Shown piece after piece: positions 34,567 through 42,300 of a DNA stretch of 64,000 nucleotides; within the stretch, counting starts at the first letter, position 1, and every line of letters begins with the position of its first letter. Below the pieces are notes generated by a model. The model searched no databases and had not been told where the DNA came from. It worked only from the letters and a program-made list of their open reading frames with translations. The position numbers and the translations under genes are program-made. The stretch spans positions 272,612 through 336,611 of the forward strand of contig PJLO01000003.1 of the NCBI GenBank assembly GCA_003010405.1, written 5' to 3'. This DNA comes from Acidobacteriota bacterium. Lineage in GTDB: Bacteria; Acidobacteriota; Terriglobia; Terriglobales; Acidobacteriaceae.

Positions 34567-35286
34567 TTACGCAGTAGCCAACGCTTTAAGAGCAGACTTG
34601 TTCCGGATAACCAAAGTGGACCCCTTGGCTTGAATGATCTGTCGTTTCTTCAATTCTGCAAACAAACGCGTGACGGTTTCACGCGAGGTTCCGATCATCT
34701 GAGCGATTTCTTCATGCGTGAGAGCCAGCTTGATGCGAGGCTCTTGCTTGGCGCCCTCGCCGTTCTTGACCGTCCACTCCAACAGCAGTTTGGCGAGTTT
34801 TTCCGCAGCCGAATGAGACAGGCCAAGCGAACGAATTTCACGACACGCCGCGTTATATTTCTCGCTGAGTTGCTCGGCAACGCGCAGACAGGCGTCTGCG
34901 TGCTCTTTAAGGAAGCGCAGAAAATCATCGCGCTTTACGAAGTTGATCTGGCAGGGATCGATGGTTTCGGCTGTGAGTTCGTAGGGCTTGCCACTGACCG
35001 ACGCGCTGAGTCCCAAAACCTCGCCAGCTTCCGCAATTTTAAGAATCAGAGTCTTACCATCAGTGGAGCAAATGGACAGTTTCACCCGTCCCTTGCACAG
35101 CACGAAAATACCCCGAGGTGCCTGACCTTCCACGAAGAGAATCGCGCCTTTGGGATAAGCCGTCGCGTACTTTATCTGTTCAAAGGACTGGAGGGCAGCT
35201 TCCGGCAAGTCGCAGAATATTTGCTCGGACCTCAGCTTGCAAGTGAGACAGCTCTCGACGATGTCTAGGCCGTACGGTGAAAGCAA
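34567..35286 (-). CDS. Crp/Fnr-family transcription regulator with cysteine cluster
   Basis: A 239-residue regulator. The N-terminus has 'CLTCKLRSEQIFC' (CxxC-x8-C), and further cysteines lie in 'FVLCKGRVKLSICS', suggesting an Fe-S or thiol sensor as in FNR, although spacing differs from E. coli FNR. The sensor barrel ('GAILFVEGQAPRGIFVLCKGRVKLSIC', 'AGEVLGLSASVSG') is followed by the dimerisation helix and an intact winged helix with recognition segment 'LTHEEIAQMIGTSRETVTRLFAELKKRQII'. Start is TTG 35286 with AGGGGGT six bases upstream. It is tandem with the HTH-less paralogue (178-nt gap). Confidence 0.88.
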   Translation of the reverse strand: MLSPYGLDIVESCLTCKLRSEQIFCDLPEAALQSFEQIKYATAYPKGAILFVEGQAPRGIFVLCKGRVKLSICSTDGKTLILKIAEAGEVLGLSASVSGKPYELTAETIDPCQINFVKRDDFLRFLKEHADACLRVAEQLSEKYNAACREIRSLGLSHSAAEKLAKLLLEWTVKNGEGAKQEPRIKLALTHEEIAQMIGTSRETVTRLFAELKKRQIIQAKGSTLVIRNKSALKALATA

Positions 35287-35471
35287 TATGGACCCCCTGT
35301 CTTGCTCGCCCTAAACTCCTCAGTGGCGAACCCTACTTGCTATGCGACTTCTGGGAATTAGCACCCGCTGGCTGCGTAATCACCCATACGAAAAGCCTTG
35401 CGAGAACAATACGGACACAGAGGCACGCCTTAGCTTCTAAGGTTTAGACGCACCGGAGAAAAGTACGTACG

Positions 35472-35506
35472 TCACACTCCAATGTGATTGTAACACAAGG
35501 TTGTGA
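35472..35506 (-). promoter_or_regulatory. cluster of TGTGA/TCACA half-sites at the Crp/Fnr gene promoter
   Basis: TCACA (35472-35476) and TGTGA (35483-35487) form an inverted pair with a 6-nt spacer, and a further TTGTGA lies at 35501-35506. On the minus strand a TACAAT hexamer (35492-35487) within the cluster could be the -10 of the Crp/Fnr gene. TGTGA/TCACA is the half-site of CRP-type regulators, so autoregulation is a reasonable inference. The orientation of the main pair is inside-out relative to the E. coli site. The rest of 35287-35660 holds no gene I can support. Confidence 0.35.
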
Positions 35507-35664
35507 CCCGCCGCACAGGTCGCGGTTCACCCCAAAAGATCTAACAAAAAATGTATCGCTCCACGCAGCAAACCAGCGCAAACGTAGCACTCGTACGAGA
35601 GCGATTTATTCCGGAACCTTGAGCCCAATGCGTCATGAACGGCGCGGATTTCAACACACTTTGC

Positions 35665-35694
35665 TTGACACTCTCGTCGTGCTTTCGATATCGT
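35665..35694 (+). promoter_or_regulatory. promoter of the lysC-hom-thrC-thrB operon
   Basis: A perfect -35 TTGACA (35665-35670), an 18-nt spacer and TATCGT (35689-35694) as a weaker -10. Transcription would begin near 35701, giving a leader of about 184 nt before lysC and placing the start only about 7 nt before the ATG of the leader peptide. Confidence 0.55.
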
Positions 35695-35707
35695 GGTTCT
35701 AACTTGC

Positions 35708-35800
35708 ATGCGAATTTACAACACATCCCGAACAACAATTACAGGCACACTTATAGGCGTGTCCTCGGGCGCATGTGAGTTCCGCGAAGAGATCAGCTAA
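35708..35800 (+). CDS. threonine-rich attenuator leader peptide
   Basis: A 30-residue frame (ATG 35708, TAA 35798) directly after the operon promoter. Threonine codons fall at 35723, 35732, 35735, 35741 and 35747: five of nine consecutive positions, all ACA. Isoleucine codons (ATT, ATT, ATA) are at 35714, 35738 and 35753. The arrangement T-x-x-T-T-I-T-x-T recalls the E. coli thr leader peptide, where scarcity of charged tRNA stalls the ribosome. Stop lies in the loop of a following hairpin. No ribosome site is seen, but the mRNA may be near-leaderless. Too short for ordinary gene finding; supported by the terminator and antiterminator around it. Confidence 0.65.
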   Translation: MRIYNTSRTTITGTLIGVSSGACEFREEIS

Positions 35801-35837
35801 AACAAACTGATTCGCACCCTTCAAGAACCCATCGCCC
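35767..35837 (+). promoter_or_regulatory. antiterminator pairing in the thr-operon leader
   Basis: Segment 35767-35782 can pair with 35825-35837, the 5' arm of the terminator hairpin: GGGCG with CGCCC, ATG with CAT, G with C, and GTTC with GAAC, 13 pairs with three single-base bulges. This upstream segment mimics the 3' arm of the terminator. It lies within the leader peptide reading frame, downstream of the threonine codons, so a ribosome stalled there would leave it free. A separate small hairpin (35784-35815, arms GCGA+ATCAG and CTGAT+TCGC) lies between, and a weaker one (35744-35764) covers the last threonine codon. Confidence 0.55.
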
Positions 35838-35854
35838 CGGAGGCGATGGGTTCT
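35824..35854 (+). terminator. attenuator terminator hairpin before lysC
   Basis: A perfect 13-bp stem (35824-35836 with 35842-35854) and a 5-nt loop, followed by a pyrimidine-rich stretch (CTGCTTGTG) rather than a clean T-run. It ends 30 nt before the lysC ATG, so it lies in the leader of the operon and not at the end of any gene. It is more stable than the competing antiterminator, as expected for an attenuator. Confidence 0.65.
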
Positions 35855-35884
35855 CTGCTTGTGCAGAAAATTAAGGAGCCGGAA

Positions 35885-37300
35885 ATGATTGTCATGAAAT
35901 TTGGCGGCAGTTCAGTCCAGGATGCCACCGCAATTCGGAGGGTCGCATCAATCGTGCTCCCGCGATTGGCGGAACAACCGCTTGTAGTGGTGAGCGCCAT
36001 GGGCGGTGTAACCGATAAGCTGGTACAAGTCGCCGAGGCTGCCGCACGCAAGGATCTGAGCACCGCGCTGGCGTTGCTGGAAGCTATTCGCGACCGGCAC
36101 GTGGCCGCCGCCATCGAGATGCTGAACGACGCAGACGTCGCACGGTTTGAGAACCAGATGGAAACGCATCTGACCGAAGCCCGGGCGCTCGCATCGGAGA
36201 TCGCCAAGCTGGGTGAAATTTCTCCCGCGCAGCATTCGCAGCTGCTCTCCTATGGGGAGGTCCTTTCTAGCTTATTTGTTGCCGCTGCTTTCGCTCCCCT
36301 CGGAATTCCCTCAGTCCATGCCGACTCCCGCAAGCTGATTGTCACTGACGCGCGGCACCCCGCCGCGTCTCTCCTCCCTTCCCAGACCCGTACCCGGATT
36401 CAAGCAGCCATCCCTGAACTTCTGAACCAGAGACTTGTCCCTGTTATGGGTGGGTTCATCGCGTCGAGCGAGTCAGGCGAGACCACTACTCTGGGCCGCG
36501 GCGGGTCCGATTATTCCGCGGCCATCGTTGGAGCAGCGCTTTCAGCCGATCGCATTGAGATCTGGACTGACGTCAGCGGCATTTTGACTACTGACCCGCG
36601 CATTTGTCCCAATGCGCGACGTATTGCGGAGATCAGCTTCCATGAGGCAACTGAACTGGCCTGCTTCGGAGCGAAAGTATTGCACCCCGCCACGCTGTTG
36701 CCTGCCGTCGAGCACGACATTCCCGTGGCCGTGTTGAACTCTCACAAACCTCATGAAGAAGGCACCATCGTTCGCGCCGTTGCCTCCCACGGGCCTTCGG
36801 CTTTTCGGGCTATAGCTTTAAAGCGGAAAATAGCTGTATTTAATGTGAGTGCTCCTCGGCATGTCGGCTCCCTGCGCTTTCTGGATGATCTGTTCAGCCT
36901 CCTGCGCTGGCATCACTTACAGAGCGAGATTGTTGCGATCTCCGGAGCCACCGCCTCCGTGGCCGTGGAAGGGGGCAAGGAGTTGGCAAAATTGACCTCT
37001 GAACTGGAGGCCCTGGGCGAAGTAGAGTTCCAGCCCGATTTGGCGATTATCTGCCTTGTAGGCGAGAACATTCGCGGGAGGGTCGGAATCGCCTCTGAAA
37101 TTTTCGGAGTGCTCGCTGCCGCTGGAATCAATATTCACATGATCTCCCAAGGTTCCTCTGAAATCAGCATAAGCTTTGTAGTAGAAGAGAAAGATGCGGT
37201 AAAGTCAGTTCAGGAGTTACATCGCCACCTTTTTGAGCAGCCTGCGACGGCGTCCTCAGACGCCGCGTGCGCCGTGCGGCTCGGAACGGCGCACGCGTGA
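35885..37300 (+). CDS. lysC: aspartate kinase
   Basis: A 471-residue monofunctional aspartokinase, the first step of the aspartate pathway. The kinase domain begins 'MKFGGSSVQDATAIRRVASIV' and contains 'YGEVLSSLFVAAAF', 'GFIASSESGETTTLGRGGSDYSAAIVGAAL' and 'EIWTDVSGILTTDPRICPNARRI'. Two ACT domains at the C-terminus ('GENIRGRVGIASEIFGVLAAAGINIHMISQGSSEISISFVV') indicate amino-acid feedback. ATG 35885 has AAGGAG six bases upstream; the frame opens earlier inside the terminator hairpin. It heads lysC-hom-thrC-thrB and lies behind the attenuator. Confidence 0.96.
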   Translation: MIVMKFGGSSVQDATAIRRVASIVLPRLAEQPLVVVSAMGGVTDKLVQVAEAAARKDLSTALALLEAIRDRHVAAAIEMLNDADVARFENQMETHLTEARALASEIAKLGEISPAQHSQLLSYGEVLSSLFVAAAFAPLGIPSVHADSRKLIVTDARHPAASLLPSQTRTRIQAAIPELLNQRLVPVMGGFIASSESGETTTLGRGGSDYSAAIVGAALSADRIEIWTDVSGILTTDPRICPNARRIAEISFHEATELACFGAKVLHPATLLPAVEHDIPVAVLNSHKPHEEGTIVRAVASHGPSAFRAIALKRKIAVFNVSAPRHVGSLRFLDDLFSLLRWHHLQSEIVAISGATASVAVEGGKELAKLTSELEALGEVEFQPDLAIICLVGENIRGRVGIASEIFGVLAAAGINIHMISQGSSEISISFVVEEKDAVKSVQELHRHLFEQPATASSDAACAVRLGTAHA

Positions 37301-37336
37301 TTTTCTTTTCTGCCGTATAGGAATTGGAGAAACAGA

Positions 37337-38644
37337 TTGGCTATTACCCCCGCATTCGATCAGGCTTCCCGGGCGCAGATGCCCGCGTTGAAGGTTGCCA
37401 TCCTGGGATTTGGCACCGTCGGCAGCGCTGTTGCACGAATACTCTGCGATCAGCCTGCGCATTCGCCCCTTCGCCTCACGCACGTCTACAACCGCAACGT
37501 GGAGCGCAAACGCGTGGACTGGGTTACCGGAGACGTTTGCTGGTCTAGCAATATTGATGAGGTACTCGCCTCTGACGCAGATATCATCGTAGAGCTGATT
37601 GGCGGCATGGATCCGGCGCACGAATGGATTTCTCGAGCCCTGACTTCGGGGAAGTCCGTGGTCACAGCTAATAAGAAACTCATTGCGAAACACGGCCCGG
37701 AGCTATCCGCGCTGGCCTGCAAGCACGGCGCGGCTCTCTCTTTCGGAGCTTCCGTTGCCGGCGGCGTTCCAGTGATCGACGCCCTACAGGAAGGGCTTGC
37801 GGGCGATCAACTCTACAAGGTCTCCGGAATTCTCAATGGAACCTGCAACTACATACTCACCAAAATTGAGAGCGAAGGGATTTCTTTTGAAGAGGCACTG
37901 GTAGAAGCGCAGCGCGCCGGATTTGCTGAAGCTGATCCTACGGATGACGTAGATGGCTTCGACGCGCGTTCCAAGCTTGTTATCCTCTCCCGCATCGGCC
38001 TGAAGGCCATAGTGCAACCCGAGCAGATTCACTGTGACTCCATACGCCGCATTGGTGCGATCGACTTCACTTACTCGCACGAGCTAGGATGCACGATCCG
38101 TCAGATCTCGCGTGCCGAGCGCCGCGAAGGGCAGATTTATGCCGCTGTGCAGCCTGCGCTCGTTCCCATTGACTCGCCGATGGCACACATTACCGGCAGC
38201 CTGAACATTGTGCTTTCCAGCGGAAAGTACGGCGGCCAGACCGCATTCAGCGGACACGGCGCGGGAGGACACTCTACGGCAGTGGCCGTCGTCAGCGATC
38301 TTCTCGACATTGCACGCGGGCGTTCCGGCGACAACGTGCGCCCACAAATTGCTGCGGACGTGCTTCCCGTCACCGGAAACTTTACTTCCGCGCACTATCT
38401 TCGCTTCACCGTGCACGACCGTCCCGGAATAGTAGCCGCAATTGCCAACACGCTGGCGGCTCACAGCATTAATATTGACGCGCTACTGCAGAAGCCTGGG
38501 TATAACAAAGACGCCCTGCCCTTCGTGGTAACGCTGGAACAGTGTCCGACCGAACAACTGGAAGCAGCTATGCGCGACCTTCGCAAGCTCGATTTTCTGG
38601 TTCACGCTCCACTGACCATGCCTATTCTTACGAAGGAGCTCTGA
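37337..38644 (+). CDS. hom: homoserine dehydrogenase
   Basis: A 435-residue homoserine dehydrogenase that reduces aspartate semialdehyde to homoserine. 'KVAILGFGTVGSAVARIL' is the NAD(P)-binding motif; 'ELIGGMDPAHEWISRALTSGKSVVTANKKLIAKHG', 'GVPVIDALQEGLAGDQLYKVSGILNGTCNYILTK' and 'GFAEADPTDDVDGFDARSKLVIL' are diagnostic. A C-terminal ACT domain ('LRFTVHDRPGIVAAIANTLAAHSINIDAL') suggests threonine feedback. TTG start with GGAGA six to seven bases upstream. 36 nt after lysC; its TGA shares one base with the thrC ATG. Confidence 0.96.
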   Translation: MAITPAFDQASRAQMPALKVAILGFGTVGSAVARILCDQPAHSPLRLTHVYNRNVERKRVDWVTGDVCWSSNIDEVLASDADIIVELIGGMDPAHEWISRALTSGKSVVTANKKLIAKHGPELSALACKHGAALSFGASVAGGVPVIDALQEGLAGDQLYKVSGILNGTCNYILTKIESEGISFEEALVEAQRAGFAEADPTDDVDGFDARSKLVILSRIGLKAIVQPEQIHCDSIRRIGAIDFTYSHELGCTIRQISRAERREGQIYAAVQPALVPIDSPMAHITGSLNIVLSSGKYGGQTAFSGHGAGGHSTAVAVVSDLLDIARGRSGDNVRPQIAADVLPVTGNFTSAHYLRFTVHDRPGIVAAIANTLAAHSINIDALLQKPGYNKDALPFVVTLEQCPTEQLEAAMRDLRKLDFLVHAPLTMPILTKEL

Positions 38645-39852
38645 TGCAACTCCGCTGTTTTGATACGAAGTGTGCGACCAAACTCGACCTGCACGCACCC
38701 GCTCTCGCCTGCCCCACCTGCGGTGAACTGCTGGAAGTCGATATGGATTTCTCCGCGATTGATGCCCCCGCTCTCAAGGCGCTCTGGAGCGAGCGTCGCA
38801 AATCCCGCGATGTCCGTGATATCAGCGGTGTCTGGCGCTATCGCGAGTTTCTTCCCGCCTATCCGGCGAACGAAATCGTGAGCATCGGTGAAGGCAACAC
38901 TCCGCTGGTGCGCGGACGCAAGACCGCCGAATGGGCCGGAGTCTCCGATCTCCAGTTCAAGCATCTCGGATGGAATCCCACGGGCTGTTTCAAAGACCTC
39001 GGGATGACGGTCGGCATGACCGAAGCTGTGCACACCGGGGCAAAGGTAGTGGCCTGCGCTTCCACGGGAAATACAGCGGCATCGCTGGCCGCTTACGCTG
39101 CCCGCGCCGGAGTGATCGGTAGAGTCTATCTTCCTGCCGGACAAGTCTCGTTGAACAAGCTGGCGCAGGCACTCGACTTCGGTGCGGAGGTCGTCGAGAT
39201 CGAAGGAAGCTTTGATGACGCTCTCAACACTTTGCTGGAGAAGACCAACGAGGGAATCTATTTTCTGAACTCCATCAACCCTTTTCGCATTGAGGGTCAA
39301 AAGACGACCATGTTCGAGCTGCTCGATCAGCTCAACTGGAAGGCCCCCGACTACCTGGTCGTTCCCGGCGGAAACCTCGGCAACTCAGCTGCATTTGCTA
39401 AAGCTTTTGACGAATTGCTGCGCTTCGGATTCATAGACAAGCTGCCGCGCATGATTGTTGTGCAAGCTGCGGGAGCGAATCCTTTGGCGCAACTCTGGCG
39501 CAGGGGCGTGGACGAGCTCATACCGGTGGACGAGCCGGAGACAATCGCCACAGCGATCAGAATCGGGAACCCACGCTCGTGGAAGAAGTCTTTGCGCGGA
39601 GTCCGTACAACGGGAGGCCAAGTTCTTGACGTCACCGACGAGGAGATTTCCGAGGCCAAAGCCGTGATCGGCCGTGATGGTATTGGGTGCGAGCCTGCCT
39701 CTGCGGCAACTCTCGCGGGCTTGCGCAAGCTGCGCGCGAATAACACCATTCCGTCAGACGCCAGCGTGGTTGCTATCCTCACCGGCCACGCGCTGAAAGA
39801 TACGAACTTTATCATCCGCTCTCATCAGCGGGAGGAAGCACATGCGCACTGA
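38644..39852 (+). CDS. thrC: threonine synthase
   Basis: A 402-residue PLP enzyme converting O-phosphohomoserine to threonine. An N-terminal zinc-ribbon-like piece ('RCFDTKCATKLDLHAPALACPTCGELLEV') precedes the PLP domain with 'GEGNTPLVRGRK', the PLP lysine in 'GWNPTGCFKDLGMTVGM', 'ACASTGNTAASLAAYAARAG' and the phosphate loop 'VVPGGNLGNSAAFAKAF'. The ATG overlaps the hom stop by one base (TGATG), and the gene ends 11 bp inside thrB, so the operon is translationally coupled. Confidence 0.95.
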   Translation: MQLRCFDTKCATKLDLHAPALACPTCGELLEVDMDFSAIDAPALKALWSERRKSRDVRDISGVWRYREFLPAYPANEIVSIGEGNTPLVRGRKTAEWAGVSDLQFKHLGWNPTGCFKDLGMTVGMTEAVHTGAKVVACASTGNTAASLAAYAARAGVIGRVYLPAGQVSLNKLAQALDFGAEVVEIEGSFDDALNTLLEKTNEGIYFLNSINPFRIEGQKTTMFELLDQLNWKAPDYLVVPGGNLGNSAAFAKAFDELLRFGFIDKLPRMIVVQAAGANPLAQLWRRGVDELIPVDEPETIATAIRIGNPRSWKKSLRGVRTTGGQVLDVTDEEISEAKAVIGRDGIGCEPASAATLAGLRKLRANNTIPSDASVVAILTGHALKDTNFIIRSHQREEAHAH

Positions 39853-40798
39853 CCAAGAGGAGATCGTCATTCGCGTGCCGGCCTCCATTGCAAATCTCGG
39901 GCCGGGCTTTGACACCCTTGCAGTGGCTGTTCAGCTGTATCTCACGCTTCGTGTCCAGCGCGCGCCGGGGCATGGCGACTTGCACTTTGAGTTCGTCAAT
40001 CAACAACTCGAGGGCGAGAATTACATCGAGCATGCGCTTCGCTTTATCGCAGCCAGCCATGGCGTAGAGCTTCCCTCCTTGAACGTCAAGGTGGAAAGCG
40101 AGATCCCGATGAAAGGTGGGCTGGGCAGCAGCGCCGCGGCTACCGTGGCCGGATTACGATTGTTCGAAGCGATAGCCGGCCTTCTCGATGAACAGGAACT
40201 GCTGACCGCAGCCTGCGAACTGGAAGGTCATCCTGACAATATTGCAGCGGCCCTTCTCGGTGGACTAACTGTGAGCTGTGAAACTTCAGAAGGAATTCGC
40301 GTGCTGCGCGCGAGATGGCCGGAGTCGCTAGCCTTCGTGGTTGTAACACCCGAACAACACCTGGCAACCAAAGCGTCACGCGCCGTGCTTCCGGATATGA
40401 TTTCGCGCACTGATGCGATCTTTAATGTGCAGCGCGTCGCTTTTCTGCTCGAAGCATTGCGCTCCGCAAACTTCGCGCTATTGCGCGAGGCGCTCGACGA
40501 CCGTCTGCATCAGCCATACCGCGTCTCGATCGTCCCAGGACTAAAAGAAGCACTTGAATTGCGCCACCCTAGTTTGCTCGGTGTTTGCCTCAGTGGTGCA
40601 GGACCGTCAGTCGTGGCCTTCGCGCAGCAGAATCTGGATGAGATTAGCGCGCTGCTGTCGGACATTTACGTTCGTAAATCAATTCCATTCCGCATCCAGA
40701 CGCTGCATGTTCATCCACCTCACGGTTCCGGGGGACGCCCCGCAACGATGCACTCCCGTCATCGCTGCACCGAAACGTCTGGCAGTTGGAAAGCCTAA
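39842..40798 (+). CDS. thrB: homoserine kinase
   Basis: A 318-residue GHMP-family kinase that phosphorylates homoserine. 'VRVPASIANLGPGFDTLAVAV'-type N-terminus, the ATP-binding glycine-rich loop 'IPMKGGLGSSAAATVAGLRL', 'ELEGHPDNIAAALLGGLTVS' and 'GVCLSGAGPSVVAFA' are all present. Start ATG 39842 has AGGAAG closely upstream within the end of thrC. The last 20 residues look like a variable tail. A strong terminator follows 22 nt downstream, closing the operon. Confidence 0.96.
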   Translation: MRTDQEEIVIRVPASIANLGPGFDTLAVAVQLYLTLRVQRAPGHGDLHFEFVNQQLEGENYIEHALRFIAASHGVELPSLNVKVESEIPMKGGLGSSAAATVAGLRLFEAIAGLLDEQELLTAACELEGHPDNIAAALLGGLTVSCETSEGIRVLRARWPESLAFVVVTPEQHLATKASRAVLPDMISRTDAIFNVQRVAFLLEALRSANFALLREALDDRLHQPYRVSIVPGLKEALELRHPSLLGVCLSGAGPSVVAFAQQNLDEISALLSDIYVRKSIPFRIQTLHVHPPHGSGGRPATMHSRHRCTETSGSWKA

Positions 40799-40820
40799 AA
40801 ATCAATTCGTGAGGACAAAA

Positions 40821-40850
40821 AAAGAAGACGGCCCGCGGGCCGCCTTCTTT
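40821..40850. terminator. bidirectional intrinsic terminator between thrB and gltD
   Basis: Arms AAAGAAG-A-CGGCCC (40821-40834) and GGGCCG-C-CTTCTTT (40837-40850) give a 13-bp stem with one mismatch, A-rich on the left and T-rich on the right, serving both the rightward thr operon and the leftward glt operon. Confidence 0.85.
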
Positions 40851-40863
40851 TGCTCATTTTCCA

Positions 40864-42300
40864 TTAATCTCCGGCAGCTCGTACAGGGGCCTTAGACGCA
40901 CGCAAAAACCCATTCACACAAGCAGCCGTTTTGCGTCCCTCGGAAATCGCCCATACCACCAGCGATTGGCCGCGCCGCATGTCGCCAGCGGCGAATACGC
41001 CCGGTACCGAAGTCATATTGTTGTCGTCGGTGAACACGTTTCCCCGCTTGTCCAGCTCAACGCCGAGCTGCTCCAGCATTCCGCTGCGCACGGGTCCGGT
41101 AAAGCCCATGGCAAGCAGTACAAGATCCGCGTCGATCACGGTTTCGCTCCCGGCAACCGGCTCGAATTTGGGCGGCGGCCCGACCTTCACGATATGCATA
41201 CGCTTGACGTTTCCATCTGCGTCGCCTTCGAACCGAAGCGTGTTAATGCACCACTCGCGAGTTCCACCCTCTTCGTGAGAGGTCTCTGTGCGCAGTTGCA
41301 GTGGCCACAACGGCCAGGGTGTCATTTCCGAGCGTGTCTCGGGCGGCTTCGGCATGATCTCAAACTGCCGAACGTTCGCAGCTCCCTGGCGCAGACTTGT
41401 TCCAAGACAATCCGCGCCGGTATCGCCGCCACCTATGATGACAACCTTTTTCCCAGTGGCGAGAATTGAGATCTCCGCTGGCACCTTATCGCCAAGTACC
41501 CGCTTTGTCTGCTGCGGCAGGAATTCCATTGCAAAATGAATTCCCTTCAGCTCTCGTCCCGGAACCTTAAGGTCGCGCGGCGTCTCGGATCCTCCAGCAA
41601 GCACAATCGCGTCGAAGTCTTTGCGCAACTGGGCCACGTCAACGTTTACGCCGACGTGAGCATTTGTCACAAACTTCACGCCCTCGGCTTCCATCTGGGC
41701 AAGACGGCGGTCAAGCACATGCTTCTCAAGCTTGAAATTTGGGATTCCATAGCGCATTAAGCCGCCAAGCCGATCCGCTTTTTCATACACTGTCACAGCG
41801 TGTCCGGCGCGACACAACTGTTGAGCCGTGGCCAATCCGGCCGGTCCGGAGCCGATCACCGCAACCTTCTTCCCGCTACTTTGTTTTGCGGGTTCTGGAT
41901 GGATCCAACCTTCCTTCCATCCGCGCTCCACAATTGCCTTTTCAATCTGCCTGATTGTGACAGGAGGTTGGTTGATTCCAAGAACGCAGGAGGCCTCGCA
42001 CAGTGCCGGGCAGATACGTCCGGTGAAATCCGGGAAGTTGTTGGTCGAATGCAACCGACGCAGTGCTTCTTCCCAGCGTCCGTGATAAACGAGGTCATTC
42101 CAGTCCGGGATGTAATTGTTTATCGGGCATCCGGTGTGGCAGAAAGGTACGCCGCACTCCATGCAGCGAGCGCCTTGTTGCTCCACATTCGCTGCCGGAA
42201 ACTCCTCGTAAATCTCAAACCAGTCTTTTACCCGTTCACTTACAGGGCGCCGACTCGGCAACGCTCTTTCGAATTCCAAAAACCCAGTTGGCTTACCCAC
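40864..42300 (-). CDS. gltD: glutamate synthase small subunit
   Basis: A 478-residue NADPH-dependent beta subunit of GOGAT. The N-terminus carries two [4Fe-4S] cysteine sets ('[29 protein letters not shown]' and '[13 protein letters not shown]'). FAD and NADPH sites follow: '[49 protein letters not shown]' and '[22 protein letters not shown]', then '[26 protein letters not shown]'. It passes electrons to GltB. The start overlaps the gltB stop by 8 bp. Confidence 0.96.
   Translation of the reverse strand: MGKPTGFLEFERALPSRRPVSERVKDWFEIYEEFPAANVEQQGARCMECGVPFCHTGCPINNYIPDWNDLVYHGRWEEALRRLHSTNNFPDFTGRICPALCEASCVLGINQPPVTIRQIEKAIVERGWKEGWIHPEPAKQSSGKKVAVIGSGPAGLATAQQLCRAGHAVTVYEKADRLGGLMRYGIPNFKLEKHVLDRRLAQMEAEGVKFVTNAHVGVNVDVAQLRKDFDAIVLAGGSETPRDLKVPGRELKGIHFAMEFLPQQTKRVLGDKVPAEISILATGKKVVIIGGGDTGADCLGTSLRQGAANVRQFEIMPKPPETRSEMTPWPLWPLQLRTETSHEEGGTREWCINTLRFEGDADGNVKRMHIVKVGPPPKFEPVAGSETVIDADLVLLAMGFTGPVRSGMLEQLGVELDKRGNVFTDDNNMTSVPGVFAAGDMRRGQSLVVWAISEGRKTAACVNGFLRASKAPVRAAGD

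Noticed and set aside
35701..35884. Lysine, SAM or T-box riboswitch upstream of lysC
   Set aside because: No T-box sequence and no conserved core of the lysine or SAM aptamers is seen. The Thr-rich leader frame plus competing stems explains the region better.
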